A DNA stretch of 64,000 nt, from contig VGCC01000001.1 in assembly GCA_016870195.1 (NCBI GenBank), positions 1 through 64,000 on the forward strand, given 5' to 3'. The position numbers and the translations under genes were made by a program. The stretch comes from Actinomycetota bacterium (GTDB lineage: Bacteria > Actinomycetota > Actinomycetes > S36-B12). Shown in pieces: positions 29,320 to 37,974 of the stretch (positions are counted from its first letter, which is position 1; each line of letters begins with the position of its first letter). The notes beneath the pieces were generated by a model that had not been told where the DNA came from, did not search any database, and was given only the letters and a program-made list of their open reading frames with translations.

Positions 29320-30000
29320 ATGGGGTGGCTCACGTCACTGGGTACCGCAGCCGCGGATCTCACACTCGGCCGATGCTGCGCGGGCTGCGACCGACCCGGA
29401 GTGCACCTGTGTCCCGAATGCCGGGATGAACTGGAGCCTCACGTCCGCTTCCACACCCGGGTACACCTCGACGAGGTCGCCCCCGGTGTCGGCCTACCCG
29501 TCTTCGCTTCATTGCAATACACGGGAGTACGTCGCCATGTGCTCTATCGATTCAAGGACCATGGGGATTTCTCCATGACGCCCTTCCTCGTGAGCGCTCT
29601 CCGCGCCGTTCTCGACGAGGTCACGACGCATACCGACGTGAGTCCCCGCGTCGCGGTGCCAATCCCGAGTCGGCGCGCCGCGCATGCGCGGCGTGGGTTC
29701 TCACCCACCGTTCACCTCCTCCAACGCGCCTTACCGCGGACGAGACCACGACTGCGCATCGCGTCCCTCCTCGTCGACGAGCGCACCGGACGCGGGGACA
29801 AGGGCCTTGGGGGCGCAGATCGACGCGCATCGGTCGCGGGGGCCTTCCGATTGCGGGGTCATGGCAGTGGTGATCCCGTGATCCTCGTGGACGACATAGT
29901 GACGACAGGGGCGACGATGCGGGAAGCCGCGCTGACCCTGATGCATGCGGGCGTTCACGTCGTGGCAGGTGCGGCGGTGGCGGGAACTCAGTTGGGATAG
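29320..30000 (+). CDS. comF: ComF family phosphoribosyltransferase-like protein
   Basis: Protein of 226 residues. An N-terminal zinc finger (CCAGC ... CPEC) is followed by a type-I PRTase domain with the PRPP-binding loop VILVDDIVTTGATMREAA. ComF proteins act in DNA uptake or transformation in some bacteria; their actinobacterial role is unclear. The start MGWLTSLGTAAADL at 29320 places the zinc finger near residue 20, as usual. Its end overlaps the convergent lpqB by 13 bp. Confidence 0.88.
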   Translation: MGWLTSLGTAAADLTLGRCCAGCDRPGVHLCPECRDELEPHVRFHTRVHLDEVAPGVGLPVFASLQYTGVRRHVLYRFKDHGDFSMTPFLVSALRAVLDEVTTHTDVSPRVAVPIPSRRAAHARRGFSPTVHLLQRALPRTRPRLRIASLLVDERTGRGDKGLGGADRRASVAGAFRLRGHGSGDPVILVDDIVTTGATMREAALTLMHAGVHVVAGAAVAGTQLG

Positions 30001-31718
30001 GCCGGGGAAGCGGCGTTCGCTCGTCCCCGCCATCCGGTACCCGAGTTGTCATAGACGACGCCATCGGCAGCGGCCACCAGGGTGGGTTGTCCAGGCGCAG
30101 CCGCCAGCGATACCGGCGCTTCCGGCGCTCCACGGGGAGCGATTGATCCACGTCCGATGGATACGTCGTACACCTGCAGGCCGCCAGCACTCTCGCTCCC
30201 GAGTACGGCCAGGGAATCGGCCGTCGACCAGGAAACGTCCACGGCCTCGGCGAGCCAACTCTCGACCCGGATGGGCGCGTCGATGGACACCGGTGCTCCG
30301 GCCGCAGCTCCGGTCCGCACGATCCGGGCCAGAAACAGACTGGTGCGTTGGGGCTCGCGCACGATGAGCGCTGCGCGGGTGCGATCGCGGGAGGGGACCG
30401 CCGCGAGGAGTCGGGCATTGCGGGGCAGTCCCTCAACTGCAACCGGGCGGTCCTCGCTCCCGATGATGACGAGCGAGTTGCCCGAGTCCACCAGCCACAG
30501 CACCGTTGTGCCGTCGAAGGCGAGGCTGGTCGCACCCGGGTACTCGCCACGCTGGACGAGTTGCGATTCAGGCACGAGACGTGTCGTGTACAGGACCCCG
30601 TCGATATCGAATCCGGCGACCTGGCTGCTGTCGGACGAAACGGCGATGTCGCCGATCACCGGGGTGTCGCGCCCTGCAGCTCCCGGGACGGGGACCGTTC
30701 CCTGCGACATCAGAGCGCGCACCCCCACGGATGTTGCGACATAGCCACGCGCACCTGTCGGCATGGCGTTGGGGTCGACCGCGCTCCACGCGTCACGCGA
30801 CTGTGGATTGGTGATCCCCGGCACGACGAACAACTGACCCGCCGCGGTGATGGACACCGCCTGAACTTCAGGCACCTGACGCAGCGTCCACACCAATTGC
30901 TGGGACAGGGCAACGCGCGTGGGACCGTCTGCCGAAAGTGCACTCGCGGTGAGGTCGATGCGAGCGACTCCACCCTCGATGGGGACGGCTTCGATGTTGA
31001 GGTCCACTCCGGCCGGGAAGCCGGTGCGCACAGCGGGCTGCAACCAGGGATTCGGGCCGTCGATGAGGCGTCGCACGAGAGTTGTCGCGAGTCCCGGACC
31101 GATCACGGGAACCATGCGCACATCGGGCACCAGCGTGGTGAAACCCGGATTGAAGAAGTACAGGGAGTGACTGCGGAAAGCGCGATCCACGTCCGCCTGG
31201 GAGAGGAGGAGACCATCGGGTACCGCGGCGATCCGCCACTCGCCGTTGACCCGAGACAACCCGAAGCGCACGCGCATTTCGCTACCCGCTGCAGCAACTT
31301 CGTAGCGTCCGTCGGCTGCAATGCGGCCCACTTCGCTCCCGATCATCCGCACGGTGGATCCCGACTCCGTGAGCGGCGGAGTCCCTTCGTAGACCCGCAC
31401 CCCGAGACCGGGATTCCAGTCCTGACTCGCCTGCGGTGTGAGGTACTGACGGGCCACGGCGTGGTTGCCGTCGAAGGACGCGGAGGATTCCAGGAAGCCC
31501 TGCACCACCTGCAGTTGCGTCATACCGGGAGTCGGTGAACTCGCGATGACCCGGATGAACTGGTTAGTATCCGTGCTCGCGATTTGATCTCCCTGTTCGA
31601 TCGGCCCGCTCGTGGGCACTTGGGCGGACAGGGCCTGAGTGATTCCGATGTCGCTCACACTCGAACAGCCCGCCATTCCGATGCTCGCGCTCACGAGGAG
31701 AGTCACGATTGCCTTCAT
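29988..31718 (-). CDS. lpqB: Lipoprotein LpqB, accessory to the MtrAB two-component system
   Basis: Extracytoplasmic lipoprotein of 576 residues that modulates the MtrB sensor. A short signal peptide ends in a lipobox, GMAGC, with the lipidated Cys18. The GerMN domain lies about residues 190-310 (VRMVPVIGPGLATTLVRRL), and a beta-propeller-like C-terminal half follows. The ATG overlaps the mtrB stop as ATGA, so translation is coupled in an mtrA-mtrB-lpqB operon identical to Mycobacterium. Confidence 0.95.
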   Translation of the reverse strand: MKAIVTLLVSASIGMAGCSSVSDIGITQALSAQVPTSGPIEQGDQIASTDTNQFIRVIASSPTPGMTQLQVVQGFLESSASFDGNHAVARQYLTPQASQDWNPGLGVRVYEGTPPLTESGSTVRMIGSEVGRIAADGRYEVAAAGSEMRVRFGLSRVNGEWRIAAVPDGLLLSQADVDRAFRSHSLYFFNPGFTTLVPDVRMVPVIGPGLATTLVRRLIDGPNPWLQPAVRTGFPAGVDLNIEAVPIEGGVARIDLTASALSADGPTRVALSQQLVWTLRQVPEVQAVSITAAGQLFVVPGITNPQSRDAWSAVDPNAMPTGARGYVATSVGVRALMSQGTVPVPGAAGRDTPVIGDIAVSSDSSQVAGFDIDGVLYTTRLVPESQLVQRGEYPGATSLAFDGTTVLWLVDSGNSLVIIGSEDRPVAVEGLPRNARLLAAVPSRDRTRAALIVREPQRTSLFLARIVRTGAAAGAPVSIDAPIRVESWLAEAVDVSWSTADSLAVLGSESAGGLQVYDVSIGRGSIAPRGAPEAPVSLAAAPGQPTLVAAADGVVYDNSGTGWRGRANAASPAYPN

Positions 31719-33334
31719 GCGTCCGACCCCTGACGCGCATCCACTGTCAGCGATTCCTCGTCGGGATCGCCCACGTTCTCCTCGCTCAAGGGGAGCGTGG
31801 CGTGATCCACCACCCCGCCTGCGACCCGCGGCAGCGTGAGTCGGAAACACGCACCCTGCCCGAGAACTCCGTCGGCTTCGAGCCACCCACCGTGGAGCCT
31901 GGCGTCCTCGAGCGCAATGGACAAACCCAGACCGGTACCGCCGGTTGTTCGGGCGCGAGCCGGATCGGCTCGCCAGAACCGATGGAACACCTGCTCAATC
32001 TCCTCAGCCCGAAGTCCCACCCCGAAGTCGCGCACCGTGATGGTTGCGACGTCTGAGTCGGCGGCGAGTTCGACCACCACACCTGAGTCATCCGCGTGCT
32101 CGATGGCATTGTCCAGAAGGTTGCGCAGGATTCGATCGATGCGACGTGAGTCGCACTGCACCCCACATGGTCGGGAGTAGGCGGCGAAGGAGACTCGAAC
32201 ACCCGATCTCTGCGCCAGGGGTTCACAAGCGGTGATCGCGCGCTGCGTGAGGAGGGCAAGGTCCACGTGCTCGACATCTAGGACAGCGGCACCCGCATCG
32301 AAGCGGGAGATCTCCAAGAGATCGGCGAGAAGGGCCTCGAATCGATCGAGCTGGTTCTGAAGCAACTCGACACTGCGCGCAGTGTCCGCGTCGAATGTGC
32401 GGCGCTCCTGGTACATGATGTCGGCCGCCATTCGGATCGTCGTCAGCGGAGTGCGCAACTCGTGGGAGACATCAGACACGAATCGCTGCTGCAAACGGGA
32501 GAGTTCCTCGAGCTGACCGATCTGGGTGTCGATGCTCTCAGCCATCTCATTGAAGGAGCGGGCAAGCTGGGCGAGATCGTCGTCCTTGCGAACAGGGAGC
32601 CGCTCTTCGAGGTGGCCGGACGAGAGCCGGCGGGCCGTGCGGGCGGCGGCACGAACCGGGAGCACCACCTGTCGGGTAACGATCGAGACGATCAACCCGA
32701 TGCTGAGAACCAGGATGACGCCGAAGCCGATCAAGGATCCACGGACGAGGTCCAGAGTCTGCTGCTCCCCCGTGAGCGGGAACAGGTAATACAACTCATA
32801 GGGCCCGACGTTCGGGATGGTCAATGGGGCACCCACCGCCAGCCCGGGGAGCGCGCGACCGTCGAGGAAGCGGATCTCGGTATACGTCCAGGACTGTCGA
32901 TTGCTCGATGTCACCGCATCGCGGAGCGCCTGCGGGATGCTCGAGACCGCGACGAGATTGGTGCCGCGCTCCGGGGCGTCTACCAACGGATCCGAGGAGA
33001 GAAGGAGCACGTCGAAGGTCGCCGGTGAGCCTGCACGTGTTGCCAGAGTGGTGACGACGCTGTCCACGAGACGCGCTGGTGGTGGCGCAACGGGGCCGGT
33101 GTCCGCGGCGGTGAGAAGGCGCTGGGCCTCACCCAACCCGGCCGATGCTTCGCTCACCGACACGCGCTCCTTCGCGTCCAACAACCCGGTCGTAATGCGC
33201 GAGAGCAGAAGCAGACCCAAGATTGCGGTTGCGAGGAGGGAAAGGATCAGAGCGGTGACAGTGACGCGAATGAGCAGGGATTTCCGCCATGTTCGTCGCA
33301 CCGATCGGGGAAGCCATAGAAGTGCGCGCAGCAT
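31715..33334 (-). CDS. mtrB: Sensor histidine kinase MtrB
   Basis: Membrane histidine kinase of 539 residues that phosphorylates MtrA to coordinate cell-wall metabolism with division. Transmembrane helices at about 24-44 and 199-220 flank an extracytoplasmic sensor. A HAMP linker follows (VLPVRAAARTARRLSSGHLE), then the phosphoacceptor His291 in DVSHELRTPLTTI, and an ATPase with DNAIEHADDSG and DFGVGLRAEE. The start MLRALLWLPRSVRRT lies 2 nt after the mtrA stop; longer readings overlap mtrA and look non-coding. Confidence 0.96.
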   Translation of the reverse strand: MLRALLWLPRSVRRTWRKSLLIRVTVTALILSLLATAILGLLLLSRITTGLLDAKERVSVSEASAGLGEAQRLLTAADTGPVAPPPARLVDSVVTTLATRAGSPATFDVLLLSSDPLVDAPERGTNLVAVSSIPQALRDAVTSSNRQSWTYTEIRFLDGRALPGLAVGAPLTIPNVGPYELYYLFPLTGEQQTLDLVRGSLIGFGVILVLSIGLIVSIVTRQVVLPVRAAARTARRLSSGHLEERLPVRKDDDLAQLARSFNEMAESIDTQIGQLEELSRLQQRFVSDVSHELRTPLTTIRMAADIMYQERRTFDADTARSVELLQNQLDRFEALLADLLEISRFDAGAAVLDVEHVDLALLTQRAITACEPLAQRSGVRVSFAAYSRPCGVQCDSRRIDRILRNLLDNAIEHADDSGVVVELAADSDVATITVRDFGVGLRAEEIEQVFHRFWRADPARARTTGGTGLGLSIALEDARLHGGWLEADGVLGQGACFRLTLPRVAGGVVDHATLPLSEENVGDPDEESLTVDARQGSDA

Positions 33335-33336
33335 CG

Positions 33337-34035
33337 CTAGGAGGGACCCGCCTTGTATCCCACACCGCGCACGGTCAACACGATGTCGGGGCGCTCGGGA
33401 TCCAGCTCGATCTTCGCGCGCAGCCGTTGCACGTGGACATTCACCAGTCGCGTATCCGCCGCGTGCCGGTACCCCCACACCTCCTGCAGGAGCGCTTCAC
33501 GGGAGAACACCTGACCCGGCTTGCGGGCTAGGCACACGAGGAGGTCGAATTCGAGTGGTGTCAGGGCCACCAACTCCGTACCGCGGCGCACTGCGTGGCC
33601 CGCCACGTCGATGTGGAGGTCTCCGATGGTCAGCGCCTGCGGAGTCACGTCATCTCGCCTGCGCACACGTGCCCGAATGCGGGCCACAAGTTCCTTGGGC
33701 TTGAACGGCTTGACCACATAGTCATCGGCGCCCGACTCGAGCCCGACCACGACGTCGACCGTGTCGGTCTTCGCGGTGAGCATCACGATCGGCGTTCCAG
33801 ACTCCGCGCGGATCGCACGGCAGACGTCGATGCCATCCCGTCCTGGGAGCATGACGTCGAGCAGCACCACATCGGGCTGGGTCTGCCTGAAGATGTCGAG
33901 GGCGCTCAACCCGTCACCACAGAAAACCGGTTCAAATCCCTCGCCGCGCAGAACGATCCCCAACATCTCGGCAAGGGCGGAGTCGTCATCGACGACCAGA
34001 ACCACACCGCGGGTCATTCCTGGCGGGCTCGACAT
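33337..34035 (-). CDS. mtrA: Response regulator MtrA
   Basis: OmpR/PhoB-type regulator of 232 residues. The receiver domain has the acidic pair VVDDD, phosphoacceptor Asp60 in VVLLDVMLPG, the conserved Thr in MLTAK and Lys in VVKPF. The C-terminal winged helix ends VNVHVQRLRAKIE and VRGVGYKAG. MtrA controls cell-wall hydrolase, division and DNA-replication genes in actinobacteria. A second in-frame ATG at residue 7 is a possible alternative start. It lies 4 nt after the CPBP-protease gene, so it may be cotranscribed with it. Confidence 0.97.
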   Translation of the reverse strand: MSSPPGMTRGVVLVVDDDSALAEMLGIVLRGEGFEPVFCGDGLSALDIFRQTQPDVVLLDVMLPGRDGIDVCRAIRAESGTPIVMLTAKTDTVDVVVGLESGADDYVVKPFKPKELVARIRARVRRRDDVTPQALTIGDLHIDVAGHAVRRGTELVALTPLEFDLLVCLARKPGQVFSREALLQEVWGYRHAADTRLVNVHVQRLRAKIELDPERPDIVLTVRGVGYKAGPS

Positions 34036-34039
34036 GCCC

Positions 34040-34801
34040 CTATGGTGTCACTTCCGGCAGCCCCAGGAGAAGGACTACCGCAGCCGGCCCGTTATTGACC
34101 ATATGGGCGATGATCGGCGCCCCCAGGGCGCCGGTCTTCCAACGCAGCCACCCGTAGAGCACCCCGATCGGCAGCAGAATAAAGAACCGCACCGGCTCGA
34201 GGTGGAAGGCCGCGAACACCAGGGCGGTCACCGCGATGGTCCACACCGCGCTGAGGCCACGTTTTCGCAGCGAGTTGAAGACCATGCCGCGGAATGTGAT
34301 CTCCTCAACGATCGGGGCACCGACCATCGCGGCGACCGCGAAGGCGAACATCGCCAGGGTGCCCTCATCCTGCAGTTCGACGGCGATCTCCCCCGCGGCA
34401 GAGTTGAAGTCACCAACCACTCCCTGGGTGAGCAACGCGATTACCCCCGCAAGGACCAGCCCTAAGAGGCCGACGGCGGCGCCGAGACCCACATCGGACC
34501 AGGTCAGTCGCAGTCCCAGGTCGATCCGAGGCCCGTTCCCGCGCAGCCGCGTGGCGAGCAGAGGCCAGCCAAGGAGTCCAATCCATGGGGTGACGATGCC
34601 CGCGATCACTGCGATCCCGAGGGGTAGATCAAGTGTCAGCGCCACCACGCCAGCGAGGACGGCGAGGACGACCGAGAGACCGATCGTGATGAGTGCGTCT
34701 GGGATTCCCCACCGCGGCGAGATGAGCGGGATACCTGCAGCCTCGGCAGCGCACACCGTTTCAGGGCACCCGGGGTAATCCGCGGGAGCACGCGTGGCCA
34801 T
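34040..34801 (-). CDS. CPBP-family intramembrane metalloprotease
   Basis: Integral membrane protein of 253 residues with the three CAAX-protease/CPBP motifs: EEITFRGMVF (EExxxR), FAAFHLEPVRF, and HMVNNGPA. Around seven hydrophobic segments. Members are intramembrane glutamic endopeptidases acting on membrane proteins or peptides; the substrate here is unknown. It occupies the place between ahcY and mtrA where Mycobacterium has tmk. Four nucleotides separate it from mtrA. Confidence 0.85.
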   Translation of the reverse strand: MATRAPADYPGCPETVCAAEAAGIPLISPRWGIPDALITIGLSVVLAVLAGVVALTLDLPLGIAVIAGIVTPWIGLLGWPLLATRLRGNGPRIDLGLRLTWSDVGLGAAVGLLGLVLAGVIALLTQGVVGDFNSAAGEIAVELQDEGTLAMFAFAVAAMVGAPIVEEITFRGMVFNSLRKRGLSAVWTIAVTALVFAAFHLEPVRFFILLPIGVLYGWLRWKTGALGAPIIAHMVNNGPAAVVLLLGLPEVTP

Positions 34802-34810
34802 GCAGCGAAC

Positions 34811-35070
34811 CTATTCGTCGGGTACGACGTCTGAAGCGGGGTGCTTGCGCATGACGCGCACAAGTGCGACGACGGCGATCAAGCCCCAGATGGCATTGAG
34901 CGCAACGGAGGCCCATGCGAAGAGCAGGAACCCGTAAACGGTGAGGAGTGCGGCTCCGACGAAGTTCATGCCTTGGAATCCGAGGGAGGCCGACTTAGGC
35001 GCCCATTCGACACGAGGAAGTACGCGACGAGAACGAGGGCGGTTCCGATTCCGCCGATGACATGGACCAT
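34811..35070 (-). pseudogene. Frameshifted small membrane protein (CBU_0592-like)
   Basis: A reading from ATG 35070 encodes MVHVIGGIGTALVLVAYFLV then SNGRLS and stops soon after. The continuation FQGMNFVGAALLTVYG and SVALNAIWGLIAVVALVRVM lies in another frame, down to 34811. Joined, they make a protein of about 86 residues with three membrane helices, like the CBU_0592 family. A one-base deletion near 34985-35000 explains the break. It could be a true lesion or a sequencing error, since both halves remain well conserved. Confidence 0.6.
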
Positions 35071-35082
35071 GGGCGGAGAGTA

Positions 35083-35114
35083 CGTGGGGGCCACGCAGAT
35101 ACGTGGCCCCCACG
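35083..35114 (-). terminator. Strong terminator-like hairpin downstream of ahcY
   Basis: CGTGGGGGCCACG and CGTGGCCCCCACG form a perfect 13-bp stem around the loop CAGATA, starting 5 nt past the ahcY stop. It is the most stable hairpin I see in the window. No U tract, so it resembles actinobacterial I-shaped terminators. Confidence 0.7.
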
Positions 35115-35118
35115 CGCG

Positions 35119-36576
35119 TTAGTAGCGGTAGTGCTCCGGCTTGTACGGGCCAGCAACGTCGACACCCAGGTACTCCGCCTGGGGCTTGCTCAGCTCGGTG
35201 AGATGAACCCCGAGTGCATCGAGGTGCAGCCGTGCAACCTTCTCATCGAGGTGCTTGGGCAGCGTGTAGACGCCGAGCGGATACTGATCGAGCTTGGTGA
35301 ACAACTCGATCTGCGCGAGCACCTGGTTGGTGAAGGAGTTGCTCATCACGAATGACGGGTGGCCGGTGGCGTTACCGAGGTTCAGCAGTCGACCCTCACT
35401 CAGCATGATGATGGAGTGGCCGTCAGGGAAGATCCACTCGTCCACCTGCGGCTTGATGGTCTTGCGCTTGATTCCGGGCACCTGCGCAAGGCCGGCCATG
35501 TCGATCTCATTGTCGAAGTGGCCGATGTTGCCGACGATCGCCTGATGCTTCATCTTCGCCATGTCATCGACCGTGATGACGTCGTAGCAGCCGGTGGCGG
35601 TGATGAAGATGTCAGCGGAATCGATGACATCCTCGAGTCGGGCAACCTGGTAGCCGTCCATCGCCGCCTGCATGGCGCAAATCGGGTCGATCTCCGTGAT
35701 GATCACGCGTGCACCCTGGCCGCGCAGTGAATCCGCCGAGCCCTTGCCGACATCGCCGAAGCCACACACGACGGCGACCTTGCCACCGATCATGGTGTCG
35801 GTGGCACGGTTGATGCCGTCGACGAGCGAGTGACGGCAGCCGTACTTGTTGTCGAACTTGCTCTTGGTCACCGAGTCATTGACGTTGATCGCCGGGAAGA
35901 GGAGCGATCCCTCACGCAACATCTCGTAGAGACGGTGCACACCTGTGGTGGTTTCCTCCGTCACACCCTTGATTCCTGCACCGATGGTGGTCCACCGCAC
36001 GGGATCCTCGGTCAGACTGCGACGCAGGGTCTCCAGAACGACGGCGTACTCCTCGGACGTCGACTCATCCGGCTGCGGAACAACGCCGGCCGCCTCAAAC
36101 TCGGTGCCCTTGTGGACGAGAAGCGTCGCGTCGCCACCGTCGTCGAGGATCATGTTCGGGCCCTTGCCGTCCGGCCACATCAGAATCTGCTCGGTGCACC
36201 ACCAGTACTCCGGCAGTGTCTCGCCCTTCCAGGCGAAGACCGGGACACCCTGCGGGTTATCTGGGGTTCCGTTCGGTCCGACGACCACAGCAGCAGCAGC
36301 ATGGTCCTGCGTCGAGAAGATGTTGCAGGACGCCCAGCGGACATCGGCTCCGAGTTCCACCAGGGTCTCGATCAACACGGCGGTCTGGATCGTCATATGC
36401 AGGGAGCCGGTGATGCGCGCACCGGTGAGCGGCTTGCTCTTCCCGTACTCCGCACGCATGGCCATGAGGCCGGGCATCTCGTGCTCGGCGAGACGAATCT
36501 CGTCGCGGCCGAACTCGGCGAGACCGAGGTCGGCCACCTTGTAATCGGGGGTGCCATCAGGCTTGGTCAACGACAT
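35119..36576 (-). CDS. ahcY: S-adenosylhomocysteine hydrolase
   Basis: Hydrolyses S-adenosylhomocysteine to adenosine and homocysteine, closing the methylation cycle; NAD-dependent, cytosolic, 485 residues. Motifs seen: [46 protein letters not shown], the Rossmann [14 protein letters not shown], and the C-terminal [10 protein letters not shown], where the lysine and tyrosine complete the neighbouring subunit's NAD site. GAGGAG at 36582-36587 (minus strand) sits 5 nt before the ATG. A hairpin follows directly. I see no SAH riboswitch upstream. Confidence 0.97.
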   Translation of the reverse strand: MSLTKPDGTPDYKVADLGLAEFGRDEIRLAEHEMPGLMAMRAEYGKSKPLTGARITGSLHMTIQTAVLIETLVELGADVRWASCNIFSTQDHAAAAVVVGPNGTPDNPQGVPVFAWKGETLPEYWWCTEQILMWPDGKGPNMILDDGGDATLLVHKGTEFEAAGVVPQPDESTSEEYAVVLETLRRSLTEDPVRWTTIGAGIKGVTEETTTGVHRLYEMLREGSLLFPAINVNDSVTKSKFDNKYGCRHSLVDGINRATDTMIGGKVAVVCGFGDVGKGSADSLRGQGARVIITEIDPICAMQAAMDGYQVARLEDVIDSADIFITATGCYDVITVDDMAKMKHQAIVGNIGHFDNEIDMAGLAQVPGIKRKTIKPQVDEWIFPDGHSIIMLSEGRLLNLGNATGHPSFVMSNSFTNQVLAQIELFTKLDQYPLGVYTLPKHLDEKVARLHLDALGVHLTELSKPQAEYLGVDVAGPYKPEHYRY

Positions 36577-36721
36577 AACAACTCCTCATCGGCGCCAACG
36601 GCGCGGTTCATGGGAGCGAACGGCACGAGGCTTCGATGGTTCGCGGACCAGCGGGAACCAGGGCTCCGGACCGCTGAGGCCTCAAGTCTGCCAGATTGGG
36701 AGCCAGACGCACGCCGACGCG

Positions 36722-37777
36722 TCAGGCTGTGGCGCGCACCACAGCAGCGCGCCCGGAAGCGCGTACCCGCACCGCGGGGTCCGTGGCGGTGAGCGCCAGG
36801 GCCTCGCCCACTGCTACGTCGACTTCCCACTCCGGGAACTCGACGGTCAGTGGGCCGTCGATGCCGAGGAGCAGCCGGTAGTCGCCCGACGCGACCGTGG
36901 CCTCCCGCACGAGATCCACCGAGAAGGGGGCTCCCGCCGGGGCGATGTGGTCACTCCCCCGGATCACCACCGGGGCCGCACTCCAGTCCAGGCAGCGGAT
37001 CGCCTCCTCGCGGTGGACGGGCTTACCCGTCAATCCCATCCGAAGCACGTTGTCCGACGACGTCATCACTTCCAGTCCGATTCCCCGGATGTAACTGTGC
37101 GGGATCCCAGCCGGGACATAGACCGCATCGCCGACGTCGAGGGAGATCCGGTCCAGCATTACCGTGACCGGAATTCCCGGATCCTCAGGGAACTCGTCCA
37201 CAACCGTGCGATACGCCGCAACGTCAGCCTCGTTCCATCGGGCGCGTTCCACCGCCGACGGGAGTTCGGCGTTCCAGGCACGGATGTCGCAGGTGGACGC
37301 GAGTTCCAGAAGTGCGCGGAGCGCCGCCTCACGATCACCTGACTCGAGCGCACGTACAGCCTCGTCGGTATTCGACAACTCGGAAAGGACACGCGCTGCC
37401 GTCCCCATGTCGCGCCACCCGCAGAATGCCTCGAAGGGTTCCAGCGCCACGAGCAACTCGGTCTTCTCCTGGTCGTCGCTATACATCGCGGTATCACCCT
37501 GGTGCGCGTATCCGCGCGCAGCCTGCTCCGCATTCGGATGCACCTGGATGGAGAGCGGATGGGCCGCGGCGAGGAGTTTCACCAGGATCGGGACCTCCCC
37601 GACCGCACATGCATCGGCGAGGGTCGTCTCGGTGCCGACCACCGGGGACGGCCCGGTCGGGTGCACCCCGAACCACAGTTCGGCTTGCGGACGACCATCC
37701 GAGCGACCACTCCACGCTGCAAGACCGTCCGGGATACCCCAGTCGTATTCCTTGAGCGCTCCGGTGATCCGGTGCAC
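36722..37777 (-). CDS. manA: Mannose-6-phosphate isomerase, class I
   Basis: Zinc enzyme of 351 residues that interconverts fructose-6-P and mannose-6-P, the first step to GDP-mannose. Metal-site motifs are LSIQVHPNAEQA and KTELLVAL, and VPAGIPHSYIRGIGLEVMTSSDN surrounds the active site. The GTG at 37777 overlaps the stop of the upstream Trm112-like gene by one base (TAGTG) and has GAGGG just upstream. It forms a tight operon with the Trm112-like gene and phosphomannomutase. Longer readings have no support. Confidence 0.93.
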   Translation of the reverse strand: MHRITGALKEYDWGIPDGLAAWSGRSDGRPQAELWFGVHPTGPSPVVGTETTLADACAVGEVPILVKLLAAAHPLSIQVHPNAEQAARGYAHQGDTAMYSDDQEKTELLVALEPFEAFCGWRDMGTAARVLSELSNTDEAVRALESGDREAALRALLELASTCDIRAWNAELPSAVERARWNEADVAAYRTVVDEFPEDPGIPVTVMLDRISLDVGDAVYVPAGIPHSYIRGIGLEVMTSSDNVLRMGLTGKPVHREEAIRCLDWSAAPVVIRGSDHIAPAGAPFSVDLVREATVASGDYRLLLGIDGPLTVEFPEWEVDVAVGEALALTATDPAVRVRASGRAAVVRATA

Positions 37778-37974
37778 TAGCCCTCGACCGCCGGGGGGAA
37801 CAGGGCTTCGTCGAGGAGCATCACCGGCACTCCATCGCGCACCGGGAACCGGCGCTGACACACCGTGCACACGATCATCTGATCCTGCTCGTCCGCGACG
37901 ACCGCATCATGCGCATCGCATGGACAGGCGAGCACCTCCCACAGATTCTCGGAGAGACCCAAGGGACCGGCCAT
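37777..37974 (-). CDS. Trm112-like small zinc protein
   Basis: Protein of 65 residues with cysteine pairs CPCD and CTVC in a zinc ribbon (LLEVLACP-type pattern: LWEVLACPCD ... RRFPVRDGVPVML), matching the bacterial Trm112/UPF0434 family. Function in bacteria is unknown; in other domains Trm112 activates methyltransferases. GGAGGG lies 6 nt before the ATG at 37974, which overlaps the upstream stop as TGATG; a GTG three bases earlier is the alternative. Position between PMM and manA is conserved in actinobacteria. Confidence 0.85.
   Translation of the reverse strand: MAGPLGLSENLWEVLACPCDAHDAVVADEQDQMIVCTVCQRRFPVRDGVPVMLLDEALFPPAVEG

Noticed and set aside
36577-36721. Possible SAH riboswitch upstream of ahcY
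   Set aside because: The leader lacks the conserved riboswitch core as I know it, and only a normal Shine-Dalgarno site is evident.
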